Shown here one piece after another: positions 53,601 through 63,858 of a DNA stretch of 64,000 bases. Below the pieces are notes generated by a model, which worked only from the letters and a program-made list of their open reading frames with translations, made no database searches and was not told where the DNA came from. Origin of the DNA: Allosalinactinospora lopnorensis (GTDB lineage Bacteria > Actinomycetota > Actinomycetes > Streptosporangiales > Streptosporangiaceae); assembly GCF_000981225.1 (NCBI RefSeq), contig NZ_LAJC01000004.1:1-64000 (forward strand), written 5' to 3'. The stretch's first letter is position 1; each line of letters starts with the position of its first letter. A program made the position numbers and the translations under genes.

Positions 53601-56600
53601 TCAGCGGCCGATCTCAGCAACCGCTCCTGGCCGCCCTCGTCACGGCGCAGCGTCCCCACCGCCGTACCGGCGGCACCGGCGTCCTCCAGGGTCTCGGTGA
53701 TCCCGCCCACCAGCACCGGATGCGGCCCCACCTCAATGAAGAGCTCGTGGCCGGCATCGCTCAGGGCCCGAACCGCCGACTCGAACCGCACCGTGTGCCG
53801 CAGACCCCGGTACCAGTACCCGGCGTCCAGCGGCTCGCCCTCCAGCACCCCGCCCGTGAGACTGGAGTAGAACGGGACCTCCGGTTCCCCTGGGGCGATC
53901 CCCGCCAGCTGCTCCAGAACCCGTTCCCGGATCGCCTCGACGTGCGGCGTGTGCGAGGCGTAGTCGACATCGATCACCCGAGCCCGGACCCCCTCGGCTC
54001 GTACTCGGCCACCAGGTCACGCAGCGCGTCGGGCTCGCCCGCCGCCACGGTCGACACGGGACTGTTAACAGTGGCGAGGTGGACGCGCCCGTCCCACTGC
54101 GCCAGACGCTGCTGAACCCGCTGCGCCGGGAGTGCGATGGACGCCATCCCGCCGCTTCCGGCAAGGGCGGCCACCGCCTGGGAGCGCAACGCCGCGATCG
54201 TCGCCCCGTCCCGCAGGGACAACACCCCCGCCACGCACGCCGCCGCGATCTCCCCCTGCGAATGGCCGACCACCGCCGCCGGCTCCACCCCCATCGAACG
54301 CCACACCTCGGCCAGCGAGACCATAACGGCCCACAGCACCGGCTGCACGACCTCCGCCCGTTCCAACGAGGGAGCGCCCGGCTCACCCCGCACCACGTCA
54401 AGCAGCGACCAGTCGACGAACGGGTCCAGCGCCTCGGAGCACGCCGCCATCCGCTCCGCGAACACCGGCGAGGTCTCCAGCAGCTCCCGCGCCATCCCCG
54501 GCCACTGGGTCCCCTGTCCGGGGAACACGAAGACGACGCGCTGCGAGGTTCCAGCGGCCCCCCGCACCACATCGGCCTTCGGCTCCCCGGCAGCCAACGC
54601 GGCCAGGCCGTCCAGGAAGCCGTCACGGTCCCGGGCCAGCACAACCGCCCGGTGATCGAACGTCGAACGCATCGTGGCCAGCGACATCCCGACATCGGCC
54701 GCCGCCATCGCCGGGTCGGCCGAAACCGCCTCACTCACCCGCTCGGCCTGCGCCTGCAGCGCCGTCCCCGACCTTGCGCAAACAACCCACGGAAGAGGTC
54801 CCCCGCCCATGATGGCCCCCGAGACGGTGGTCGTCTCGGTGCCGTCAACGGCGGATTGCTCGGCCGGGGGCTCCTCGATGATGAGGTGGGCGTTCGTTCC
54901 GCTGATACCGAAGGAGGAGATCGCCGCCCGGCGCGGTTCTGCACCGCCCGGCCATTCCACCGGCTCGGTCAACAGCGCCAGCGCCCCCGCAGACCAGTCC
55001 ACCCGCGGCGACGGCTCATCGACGTGCAACGTCGGCGGCAATGTCCCGTGCCGCAACGCCTGCACCATCTTGATGACCCCGCCCACGCCCGCGGCCGCCT
55101 GCGTATGCCCGATATTGGACTTCAACGACCCGAGCCGTACCGGCCGATCCGACGGCCGGTCCCGCCCATACGTGGCCAGCAACGCCTGCGCCTCGATCGG
55201 ATCCCCCAGCCGCGTGCCCGTCCCGTGGGCCTCCACCACATCGACATCGCCCACTGACAACCCGCCGTCAGCCAGCGCCTGCCGGATCACACGCTGCTGG
55301 GAGTGGCCGTTCGGCGCCGTTAGCCCATTCGACGCCCCGTCCTGGTTGACCGCGCTCCCGCGCATCACGGCTAACACTGTGCGCCCATGCCGGCGAGCAT
55401 CCGACAGCCGCTCAACCAGCACCAGTCCCACGCCCTCGCCCCAGGCCGTGCCGTCCGCGGCCGCCGCGAACGCCTTGCACCTGCCGTCCGCAGCGAGCCC
55501 GCGCTGCCGGCTGAATTCCACGAACATTCCGGGAGATCCCATGACGGCGGCACCACCCGCAAGAGCCATCGTGCACTCGCCCCGGCGCAGGGACTGGACG
55601 GCCTGATGCAGCGCGACCAGCGACGAGGAGCACGCGGTGTCGATGGTGAGTGCGGGCCCCTCAAGACCGTAGACGTAGGAGATCCGGCCGGAGGCGACGC
55701 TCACGGTCCCCCCGGTCAGCCGATATCCGCCCGAGTCCTCGGTCTCCTCGTGCTCTTCGTACAGGCGTGGGCCGTAATCGGCCGCCATCGCACCGACGAA
55801 CACCCCGATCCGCCGGCCTCGTAACCCGTCGGCGACGAGACCGGCCCGTTCGAACGCCTCCCACGACGCCTCCAGGAGCAGCCGCTGCTGGGGGTCCATC
55901 GCCGCGGCCTCCCGCGGGCTGATCCCGAAGAAGGCGGCGTCGAACTCATCGGCCTCGTGCAGGAACCCGCCGTGCCGGGTGGCCGAGCCCCCGGATTCCA
56001 TGCGGCCGGGGCCGTGCAGTGCGTCGAGGTCCCAGCCGCGGTTCGTGGGGAACTCCGAGATCGCGTCCGTCCCCTGCTCGACCAGCCGCCACAGCTCCTC
56101 CGGGGAGTCCGCGCCGCCGGGATAACGGCAGCTCATGGCGACGATGGCGATCGGCTCTCCCAGATCGCCGGCAGCCTCGGGGGCGTCTTCGGATGCGGGG
56201 GCGACCTCTCCCAGAAGCTGGACGCAGAGGTGGCCGGCCAGATCCTCGGGTGTGGGGTGGTCGAACAGCAGTGCCGCGGGCAGCCGCAGCCCGGTGGCCT
56301 CGGCCAGCCGGGTGCGCAGCTCCACGGCCATGACCGAATCGAACCCCATGTCCCGGAACGTCTGCGTGGTCCGGATCTCCTCCGGCGAGTCGTGTCCCAG
56401 CACGATCGCCGTATTCACCCGCACCAGCTCGTGTACGGTCTGCTCCTGCCGTGCTTTGGGCATCTCCAGCAGGCCTCGGATCGGCGCCTGCTCCCCTTCG
56501 TCTTCGCCGTCGTCGGCCTCGGCTCCATCGGACGGCCGTGCGCCGCCGTCTGCCGCGCCCCGCGGCGCGTCGACCACGCCGTTCGCGGGCGCCTCGAACC

Positions 56601-59280
56601 AGTGGCGCCGCCGCTGGAACGTGTAGGTGGGCAGATCCACGACCCGTCCCCGACCCTCGAACACAGCTCGCCAGTCGACGTCGACGCCGTTGACATACAG
56701 CCCTGTGAGTGTGGCGGTGATCGAGCGCTCTTCAGCACCGTCGCGCAGGCCGGGCAGGAATACCGCACCAGTGTCGCCGCACGCCTCGTGCCCCATGGTG
56801 GCCAGGGCGCCGCCGGGCCCGAGCTCGCAGAACACCCGGGTGCCCTCGTCGTGCAGGGTGGCCACACCGTCGGCGTACCGGACCGGCCGCCGGACATGCT
56901 CCACCCAGTAGTCCGGCGAGCAGAGCTGCTCGGCCGTTGCGAGCCGCCCTGTCAGCGTCGACACGATGCGCGGACCACGCGGGGCCTCGAAGGTCAGCTG
57001 CTGAGTCTCAGCGCGGAACTCCGCCAGGACCGGTTCCACGAGCGGAGAGTGGAACGCGTGGCTGACCTTGAGTCGCCGGATCTTGTGGTTCCGGCGGGCC
57101 AACTGCTCCGCGATCCCGCTGACCGTCGCCTCCTCACCGGAGACGACCACGGACTCCTGACCGTTGACCGCGGCGATCCCGGCCCGCCGGCCCTGGCCTT
57201 CCAGGAGGGGAAGGACATCCTCCTCACTGGCCTGCACCGCGATCATCGCCCCGTTCGGACACTGCTGCAGCAGCCGAGCACGCGCTGCGACCAGCGCGCA
57301 TGCGTCGGGCAGCGACAGCACCCCGGCCACGTGGGCTGCGGCGAGTTCGCCGATGGAGTGCCCGGCGAGATGAGCTGGACACACCGACCATGACTCCATC
57401 AGCCGGTACATCGCAACGCCCAGCGCGAACAACGCAGGCTGGGTGTACTGAGTCTGATCCAAGAGGGCAGCGTCGCTTGAGCCCTTCTCGGCCCACATGA
57501 CATCGCGGAGGCTTCTGGGCAGCCGTCCATCAAGTTCGGCGCAGACATCGTCGAACGCCCGGGCGAACACGGGGTACAGCTCGTGCAGTCGCCGTCCCGC
57601 CCCCACCTGTTGGGAGCCCTGACCGGGGAAGAGGAAGGCGAGCCCTCCCTCGGAAGGGGATCCGCGCACCACTCCCGGTGCGGGTTCTCCTTTCGCCAGA
57701 GCTGCCAGGCCGGCGAGGAAACCGTCACGGTCGGCGGCGACCACGCCCGCTCTTCGCTCGAACATCGAGCGCGTGGTGGCCAGTGAGAACCCCACATCGG
57801 CGGGTTCGAGTGCGGTGCCGGCTGAGATGAACGCGTGGAGCCGTCCGGCCTGCGCGCGCAGCGCCTGCTCGTTCTTGGCGGAGACGAGCCAGGGAAGGGT
57901 CCGCGCGGGCTCCGGGTTGTCGGCGCTCTCCTTGGGAGCGCAGCCGTTGCCCACCGCCGGCGGTCCGGCCAGCACCACATGGCAGTTGGTTCCGCCCATA
58001 CCGAACGACGAGACTCCGGCGGTCAACGGACGTTCTCGCTCCGGCCACGCCCGCAGCTCGCTCTGAACACATAAGCCCAGTTCGTCCAATGGGATGCGGG
58101 GGTTGGGCGTCTCGAAGTTCAGGCTGGGGGGAAGCTCCCGGTTCGCGATGCTCAACACCGCCTTGAGGAGACCCACGATCCCCGCGGCCCCTTCCAGGTG
58201 ACCCACGTTGGTCTTCGCCGACCCCACCGGGAGCGGGGATCCGGACGGTCTCGCGGCGCCCAGCACCGCTCCCAGAGCCGCAGCTTCCACCGGGTCACCG
58301 GCCGGTGTCCCGGTCCCGTGCAATTCGACGAAGTCGAGGGCGCGCGGTTCAACTCCGGCGCGTAGACACGCCTCCCGCAGCACCTGTTCCTGTCCGCGTT
58401 GCCCAGGCACCGTCAGGCCCTCGGTAGCACCGTCGTTGTTCAGCGCGCCGCCCCGGATGACGCAGTAGACCCGATCGCCGTCGGTCTGGGCCTGGTGCAG
58501 CGGCTTGAGAATCACCGCCCCGCCGCCTTCGCCTCGGACGTAACCGTTGGCGCGCGCGTCGAATGTGTGGCAGCGCCCGTCCGGCGAGAGTCCACCGATC
58601 TTGGCAACGCGTGCCGTGGCCTCGCCCGCAATGTTCAGGTTCACCCCGCCCGCAATGGCCAGCCTCGATTCGCCACGGCGCAGGCTCTCACATGCCATAT
58701 GCACGCTCACCAGCGAGGAGGACTGGCCGGTGTCCACAGTGAGGCTGGGCCCGTGCAGCCCCAGGGTGTAGGACACTCGGTTGGCGAGCATGCTGCGGTG
58801 CAGGCCGGTCATGCTGTGGTGGGTCACGGCCTCCACTCCGTAGCGGCTCTGCATTGCTGCATAGTCGTCGGCGATGGCGCCGATGAACACGCCCGCCTGG
58901 CTGCCGTGCAGCTCATCCGGCGGAATGCGAGCGTCCTCCAGGGCCTCCCACCCCAGTTCCAGCATTAATCGCTGCTGCGGGTCCATCGCCGCGGCCTCTC
59001 GCGGGGAGATACCGAAGAATGCGGCGTCGAAGTGGTCGATGTGATCGAGGAAACCGCCCCGCCGGGGGCCGGACGAGTCATCCGTTGAGCCGACATCCTC
59101 CCACCTGCCGGCCGGCGGGTCCGTTATCGCCTCCCCGCCCTCTCTCAACAGGTTCCAGAAATGCGCCGGACCGGAAGCACCCGGTAGGCGGCATGACATA
59201 CCGATGACCGCGATGTCTCTGGTCGACGCAGCCGACTCCCCGGATTCGGAAACGGCGAATTTCAGATAAACCGGCAACAC
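50642..59280 (-). CDS. type I polyketide synthase: KSQ-AT-ACP loading module plus KS-AT-DH-KR-ACP (probable one-base frameshift in AT2)
   Basis: Repaired length is about 2879 residues. Loading module: KS-like domain with Gln186 for Cys (DTGQSSSL), a KSQ decarboxylase; AT with GHSIGE and HAFHS (malonyl); ACP with Ser982 ([10 protein letters not shown]). Module 1: KS (Cys1217, DTACSSS); AT with GHSQGE and YASHT (methylmalonyl); DH with [10 protein letters not shown] and [12 protein letters not shown] with TGGTGTLGG, the B-type LDD (HAAGVLDDT) and catalytic Tyr in GQGNY; ACP (GFDSLTAVE); C-terminal docking helices. No ER. The break is in AT2: the C-run at 53989-53993 has five bases where six restore [18 protein letters not shown]. 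As written, two proteins result (59280-53974 and 53977-50642). Predicted ACP product: 2-methylbut-2-enoyl. GTG start at 59280. Confidence 0.9.
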
Positions 59281-59844
59281 GTTTTACCACTCTCATCACT
59301 ACTCATCCACCGAGGTATAGAGAATGCAAAATCCGGATCCGAAGCCGTTCGAAACAGCTTCCCAGAACGACTTTCAGCAAGGCCGGACACTCGCTCCGAT
59401 TCGGAACGGCGGCCAGAATTGAAAATTCTTCTGCAACCTCCGCGTCCGTTCAATTCCCGTCAGTCTCGGACACGTCGAAGACGGCTCGACAGGGCGGATC
59501 GGCGGACACACGCGAATGCGGGCTCCTGCCGTGATGACGATCTCCTAACCAGGGCCTGGCGGCGCGGTGGAACGGGGGATTCAACACGTGGCTGTCGCGG
59601 CGGGATCACATGCCTGGAGGTCTGGCCAAAGGCGGAGCTGGGCATTGACGACGAACACTCAAAAGCGACAAAGCGGATTTTTAAGACGAGAGTCACACTG
59701 GTTCACATGCGTTACTTATCAGTACGAACTTCGCTAGGATCATAACCCCTGCTCAGATATGTGACAACGGGTGGTTTGTTTCGGACACAGACATATCGGT
59801 TAGGGTCGGGGGCCCCTACTTTTGATGCCGCCCAGAACAGTATT
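59281..59844. other. spacer with the PKS promoter, no gene seen
   Basis: About 560 bp between the PKS start and the terminator of the flavoprotein gene; both neighbours are leftward. The right half is AT-rich (around 59640-59820), where the PKS promoter is likely. No regulator gene or recognised operator. Confidence 0.4.
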
Positions 59845-59878
59845 CGGCCCGGGAGTCCGTCGACGGACTCCCGGGCCG
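59845..59878 (-). terminator. terminator hairpin of the flavin monooxygenase gene
   Basis: A perfect 34-base palindrome (17-bp arms, CGGCCCGGGAGTCCGTC and its complement) about 30 bases after the monooxygenase stop. It separates that gene from the PKS genes. Confidence 0.8.
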
Positions 59879-59910
59879 TGCCCCGGAACGTTAGGCGTCC
59901 CGGACCGCTC

Positions 59911-61167
59911 TCACGAGGCGTGCGACGCCTCGACCTCCGCCAGGTACCTACGCGCCAGATCAGGGTCGAAAAGCCAGTTCTGGTAGTCAGGCGGATAGTC
60001 CCACCCCTGGATCCAACGGTCGGCGATCTCTTGGTACTTCAGGGCCCCGTCCACCATCTCCTGGAAGTGCTCGGGAAGCCCCGGTTCCCACAACGTGGAG
60101 AGCATTTCGGCCCACTGCTGCACCGGAAGCCCGTACTCCCAGAACTTCTCGAATATCAACGTCAGGGTCTCCCGGTCGAAGGTTCGGTCCCCGTGTCCGA
60201 CGATGTTCTCCAGGTAACTCTCCGCGCACCGGATGGAATTGTTCCAGCCCTGCCCGCTGAAGGGGTCCATGGTGATCACGACATCGGCGATTCCCAGGAC
60301 GAGCCCTCCCGATGGCAGGGTGCCCACCGGGGCGCGCACCTGCGGGGTGAGGTCCTCGATCAACGTGCTCTTGCCGTCGACCAGCTGTGCGTCCTTGCAC
60401 CGCTCGTAGTAGTGCGGGGCGTACCTGCGCAGAAGCTCCTTCATCCGGCGTAACTGCTCCCCCATAGCCGGCCGGTCCGCCCAGGCGTCCATCGGACCGC
60501 CCTGCTTGCCGACGAGGAACAGGGAGTGACAGGGCCCTTCGGCGGTGAGGGTCGGGATGAAGATGAAGTTGCCCGCACCAGCCGCACCCCCGGCCCACCC
60601 GATGTCCTCGCTCTCACCGGGATCGGGCTCAACGCCATAGATGTTCGCCTGCGCGATCACCCGGGGACGAGCACCGCTGAAGCGGGAGGTGTCGGCGTCG
60701 AACAGCTCCCCCAGCTCGCCACCTCCCACCGCGACCACGACAAGGTCGAACATCCGGGAGAAGTAATCGAGATCGGTGACTGTCACACCGTGGATGACGA
60801 CCTTGCCGCCACGGTCCTCGAAGTATTCGAGCCAGTCGGCGATCTTGACACGGCGATCGACCGATATCGTGTAGGACTCGCCTCTCCCACTCTTCCCCTT
60901 GATAGCCACCGATGGCGCGTCGGGAGGGTAGAGGTGCAGCTTGAACATGTCGATCTTCGGGGCCTGCGGGCTCCAGAAGTCCAGGCGGTGCTCGCGCTCG
61001 TACTCCAGCGCGGTCGGCGGCGTGAACTGCGTGATCGCGGGTCTGCCGGTGCGGATCTCAGTGGAGGTCTGACTGGTGATGACCGTAACGTCGTACCCGT
61101 GATCCAGCAGGCCGTGGGCCAGATGAAGGCCTGAGTGCCCTGCACCGACAACGAGAACCTTGCGCAT
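59911..61167 (-). CDS. FAD-dependent monooxygenase, styrene/indole monooxygenase (StyA)-like
   Basis: A 418-residue flavoprotein. The FAD-binding GAGHSGLHLAHGL (residues 8-20, GxGxxG) begins at residue 8 and VITSQTSTEIRTGRPAITQFTPP matches the StyA-type second strand and arm. Next come VVVAVGGGELGELF, FSGARPRVIAQANIYG, the PMDAW loop, and GIADVVITMDPFSGQGWNNSIRCAESYL (the flavin Asp/Gly motif). Two-component epoxidases of this family take reduced FAD from a separate reductase and epoxidise an alkene or indole. No reductase gene is adjacent. It lies upstream of the PKS on the same strand but ends in its own terminator, so a biosynthetic role is inference. ATG 61167 gives the normal head. Confidence 0.88.
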   Translation of the reverse strand: MRKVLVVGAGHSGLHLAHGLLDHGYDVTVITSQTSTEIRTGRPAITQFTPPTALEYEREHRLDFWSPQAPKIDMFKLHLYPPDAPSVAIKGKSGRGESYTISVDRRVKIADWLEYFEDRGGKVVIHGVTVTDLDYFSRMFDLVVVAVGGGELGELFDADTSRFSGARPRVIAQANIYGVEPDPGESEDIGWAGGAAGAGNFIFIPTLTAEGPCHSLFLVGKQGGPMDAWADRPAMGEQLRRMKELLRRYAPHYYERCKDAQLVDGKSTLIEDLTPQVRAPVGTLPSGGLVLGIADVVITMDPFSGQGWNNSIRCAESYLENIVGHGDRTFDRETLTLIFEKFWEYGLPVQQWAEMLSTLWEPGLPEHFQEMVDGALKYQEIADRWIQGWDYPPDYQNWLFDPDLARRYLAEVEASHAS

Positions 61168-61372
61168 CTGAAGTTTCCTTCTCGGGGGGCGACAGCGGGG
61201 GCGGGTATCCGCCCCGAGGAGAGAAGCGCTGGACAGGATTGGCAAGCCGGCTGGCGGGCTCAGCAGCCCTGTCGCCGTCCAGAGCATAGCGGAGCAGCGC
61301 CTTCAGCCCGGCACCTGCACAGGGCCTTGGCGGACCTCGAAGCCAGGGCTCCGATCACCTGGTCGGTCATCC

Positions 61373-61729
61373 CTAGAAGAGCCGCTGGAGGCCACGAAGC
61401 ACCCTCTCGAGGAGCTGGGTGTCCGATGGGCCGTCACCGGTGATGGTCGGGTGGATGTAGGCGAGTTCCTGTTCCGCGAGATCACTGAGCAGCACCTGGG
61501 TGACCCCCAAAGGGAGTTCCAGCTTCGCGGAGATTTCGGCGACGGAACGCGATTCCCGACACAGCAGGTAGATGTTCCGGGACTCGGGCAACAGGTTCCC
61601 GGGCGGATCCTGGCCGTCGTCCACGGTCGAAATGATGGTGTGCACCATGAGCGGATGGCGCGATCTCGTCCGCCCGCCCGTGAAGGTGTAGGGACGGACG
61701 CGGCTCCTCTTGCGCCTTTGGTAGCCCAC
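61373..61729 (-). CDS. DUF742 protein, second CvnC-like copy
   Basis: A 118-residue DUF742 protein nearly collinear with the one at 39681: RRKRSRVRPYTFTGGRTRSRHPLMVHTI, ESRSVAEISAKLELPLGVTQVLLSDLAEQELAYIHPTI and a matching C-terminus ERVLRGLQRLF. Start at GTG 61729. It follows the Roadblock gene by 56 bp. No GTPase or kinase gene completes the set here. Confidence 0.88.
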   Translation of the reverse strand: MGYQRRKRSRVRPYTFTGGRTRSRHPLMVHTIISTVDDGQDPPGNLLPESRNIYLLCRESRSVAEISAKLELPLGVTQVLLSDLAEQELAYIHPTITGDGPSDTQLLERVLRGLQRLF

Positions 61730-61785
61730 TAGCTGTACGACCCCCTTCGCCCGTCAGGCCGGGGAGCTTCCTGCACCACGCGCCC

Positions 61786-62205
61786 TCAGCTCCCCACCGT
61801 TTCGCGGAGCTGGGAGCGCACCTGCGGCGTGAGAACGTGGGCGGCGTCATCCACAAGCCGCGCCATCTGGTGGCCGACGATCTTCATGTCCGCTTCGGAG
61901 GAGCTGAGCACCGCGAGGCAGGAACCGTCGCTGATCGCCGTCATGAGCAGGTGGCCGCGTTTCATGCGGACGATGAGCTGTTCGCACTCTCCCTTGGCGA
62001 ACATCCGAGCGCCGCCCTCCGTCAGGCTGCTCAACCCGCTGACGACCGCAGAGAGCTGCTCCGCGTACTCCCGCGGAAAGTCCTGGGAGGCGGTCAGCAG
62101 CAGGCTGTCGGACGAGACCACAATGGCGTGCTCAACCCCGCTCACTTCGGAGACGAAGTTGGAGACCAGCCAGGTGAAGTTCTCGGCGTTCTCACTCAAC
62201 GACAA
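61786..62205 (-). CDS. Roadblock/LC7 protein, second CvnB-like copy
   Basis: A Roadblock/LC7 protein of about 139 residues (SLSENAENFTWLVSNFVSEVSGVEHAIVVSSDSLLL ... SSSEADMKIVGHQMARLVDDAAHVLTPQVRSQLRETVGS). I favour TTG 62205 (then SLSENAENF) with GAAGGA about nine bases upstream; a frame open to ATG 62268 would add 21 unrelated residues. The intact C-terminus shows what the frameshifted cvnB at 40111 should look like. It pairs only with DUF742 at 61373. Confidence 0.85.
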   Translation of the reverse strand: MSLSENAENFTWLVSNFVSEVSGVEHAIVVSSDSLLLTASQDFPREYAEQLSAVVSGLSSLTEGGARMFAKGECEQLIVRMKRGHLLMTAISDGSCLAVLSSSEADMKIVGHQMARLVDDAAHVLTPQVRSQLRETVGS

Positions 62206-62613
62206 GGCATCGCTTCCTTCGATCGACGGACAATAGGAAATCGCCCCCAGAACGCACAAGCGCCCCACCGGAACACCGAGGTCATAGGGATTTCTGCACT
62301 ACAACGGCAGTTTTCCGCTCTTTCCACGAATGAACCGCTGATTCGGAGGTCAGCTTAGCAAAAAACGCGTTCCACGCTAACTCTTCACGATATTCGCAGA
62401 TCAAGCCAATCAACCTGGAATAACGGCGATACACGACGGCAAGGAGATGCGCCCGGTTTGCCTATGAAGCGCGGTTCGTTAACCGCAGAGACGTAAGAGG
62501 CGGGGCGGCTATATACAGACTCCCGGAATACTCCCGGGAATCCCATAGGTCCGTTATCAACAGGGATGGCCGGAAACCCGCCGCCCCTGAGCTCCGCCGG
62601 ACCGCCGCAGCGG
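62206..62613. other. spacer upstream of the orphan cvnBC pair
   Basis: AT-rich around 62280-62420, likely the promoter of the leftward pair. No gene I would defend in this stretch. Confidence 0.35.
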
Positions 62614-62847
62614 TCACATGACCGGCGGCTCGGCCAGGAGAACGACCTGATCGGCTGCAACATCGAACCCGAGCACCGGACGGCCGCGGTCCCCTTCCGG
62701 CTCCATCAGCACCGGTTCGCCCAGCCGCCGCCCGGTCGCCCGCAGAAGACCGCAGAACACGTCGAGTCGCTGCCGGCCCCGCAACTTCCGCAGGTCGACA
62801 TCGAAGTCGACCTCGTCCGGCTCCTGGAAGCGGAAGATCGCCAGCAC
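62614..62847 (-). CDS. small hypothetical protein, 77 residues
   Basis: Reads MLAIFRFQEPDEVDFDVDLR followed by KLRGRQRLDVFCGLLRATGR, then a short strand-rich tail ending LLAEPPVM. It has the look of a real protein: alternating hydrophobic strands, good third-position GC, and balanced charge. GTG start at 62847, but without a clear ribosome-binding site, and no earlier start is in frame. I recognise no domain. The opposite strand is also open, so the call is tentative. Confidence 0.5.
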   Translation of the reverse strand: MLAIFRFQEPDEVDFDVDLRKLRGRQRLDVFCGLLRATGRRLGEPVLMEPEGDRGRPVLGFDVAADQVVLLAEPPVM

Positions 62848-63055
62848 ACCGGCCGCCGGCCGGGCGGGACAGCACCGCCTCCGCCCGTGGCACCGCCCTT
62901 TCAGGCGGTACGGGAGGTTTCACCTGCGCGGGTGTGGAGATCTCGTTGGCATAGGAGGAGAGCGGCCACCGCCGACACAGGCCCTTTCTCGCGTGTTGAC
63001 GTGGCGACTACCCAGGATCAGAGGGGAACGCGGAAGACCGGGGAAGGAGTCCGTG

Positions 63056-63727
63056 ATGTCGTTGTTCACTGACCGGGAGGACGCGGGACGGCGCCTCGCC
63101 GCGGAACTGGAGCATCTGAAAGGCGAAGACGCCGTCGTTCTGGCTCTGCCGCGCGGTGGAGTGCCCGTGGGTTTCCAGGTCGCCGCGGCGATCAGCGCGC
63201 CGCTGGATGTGATCGTCGTCCGCAAGCTCGGTGTCCCCCACCAGCCGGAATTGGCGCTGGGCGCCATTGGCGAGGGAAGCGTGCGGGTGATCAACGACCG
63301 CGTGGTCAGCCTCGCCGAGGTCAGCGCGGAGCAGATCGCCAGGGTGGAGGCGAGCGAACGAGCGGAGCTGGAGAGCCGCATACGCCGGCTGCGCGGGGAC
63401 CGTCCGCAGGTGCCCGTGGAAGGGCGGGTCGTGATCGTGGTGGACGATGGTATCGCGACGGGGTCGACCGCCCACGCCGCCTGCCAGGTGGCGCGGGCGC
63501 GGGGCGCGGCCCGCGTGGTCCTCGCGGCGCCCGTGGGGTCTGCCGACTCCATCGCGCGGCTGCGGAAGGCCGAGGACATCGACGAGGTCGTCTGTCCGGA
63601 GACGCCGCGCTCCTTCTCGGCCATCGGCCAGTTCTACCGGGACTTCTCCCAGACCTCCGACGCCGAGGTGGCGGCTCTGCTGGCCAGGGCCGCGGCCGTA
63701 CACAGCGGTGGGTCCGAGCGGGGCTGA
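63056..63727 (+). CDS. phosphoribosyltransferase-family protein
   Basis: A 223-residue type I PRTase fold. The PRPP loop VVIVVDDGIATGSTAHAA (residues about 143-160) is canonical, preceded by LPRGGVPVGFQVAAAISAPLDVIVVRKLGVPHQPELALGAIGEG, a pattern shared by stand-alone actinobacterial PRTases often found beside dormancy or stress genes. ATG 63056 has GGAAGGAG seven bases upstream. The base or other acceptor is unknown; some members may act as regulators or on phosphorylated substrates. Confidence 0.88.
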   Translation: MSLFTDREDAGRRLAAELEHLKGEDAVVLALPRGGVPVGFQVAAAISAPLDVIVVRKLGVPHQPELALGAIGEGSVRVINDRVVSLAEVSAEQIARVEASERAELESRIRRLRGDRPQVPVEGRVVIVVDDGIATGSTAHAACQVARARGAARVVLAAPVGSADSIARLRKAEDIDEVVCPETPRSFSAIGQFYRDFSQTSDAEVAALLARAAAVHSGGSERG

Positions 63728-63858
63728 CGGCCGTGCGGTGGCGGGAGCGTCTCGGTGCCCCACTGGACGGCGGCCACGAAGGCCATGTTTGACCGCCCGA
63801 CCACCGGGGCAGCCAAAGTGCATTCAGGGATGAAGGGCGTCCGGATCGGGGGGATCCA

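Noticed and set aside
53974-53977. Two separate PKS genes meeting inside an acyltransferase
   Set aside because: The GHSQGE half and the YASHT half belong to one AT domain; restoring one base in the C-run at 53989 joins them, so I treat them as one gene.
62462-62923. Longer leftward frame overlapping the 77-residue hypothetical gene
   Set aside because: Its translation is Arg/Gly/Ala-rich low complexity, while the alternative frame (62614-62847) looks protein-like; only the latter is kept, with moderate confidence.
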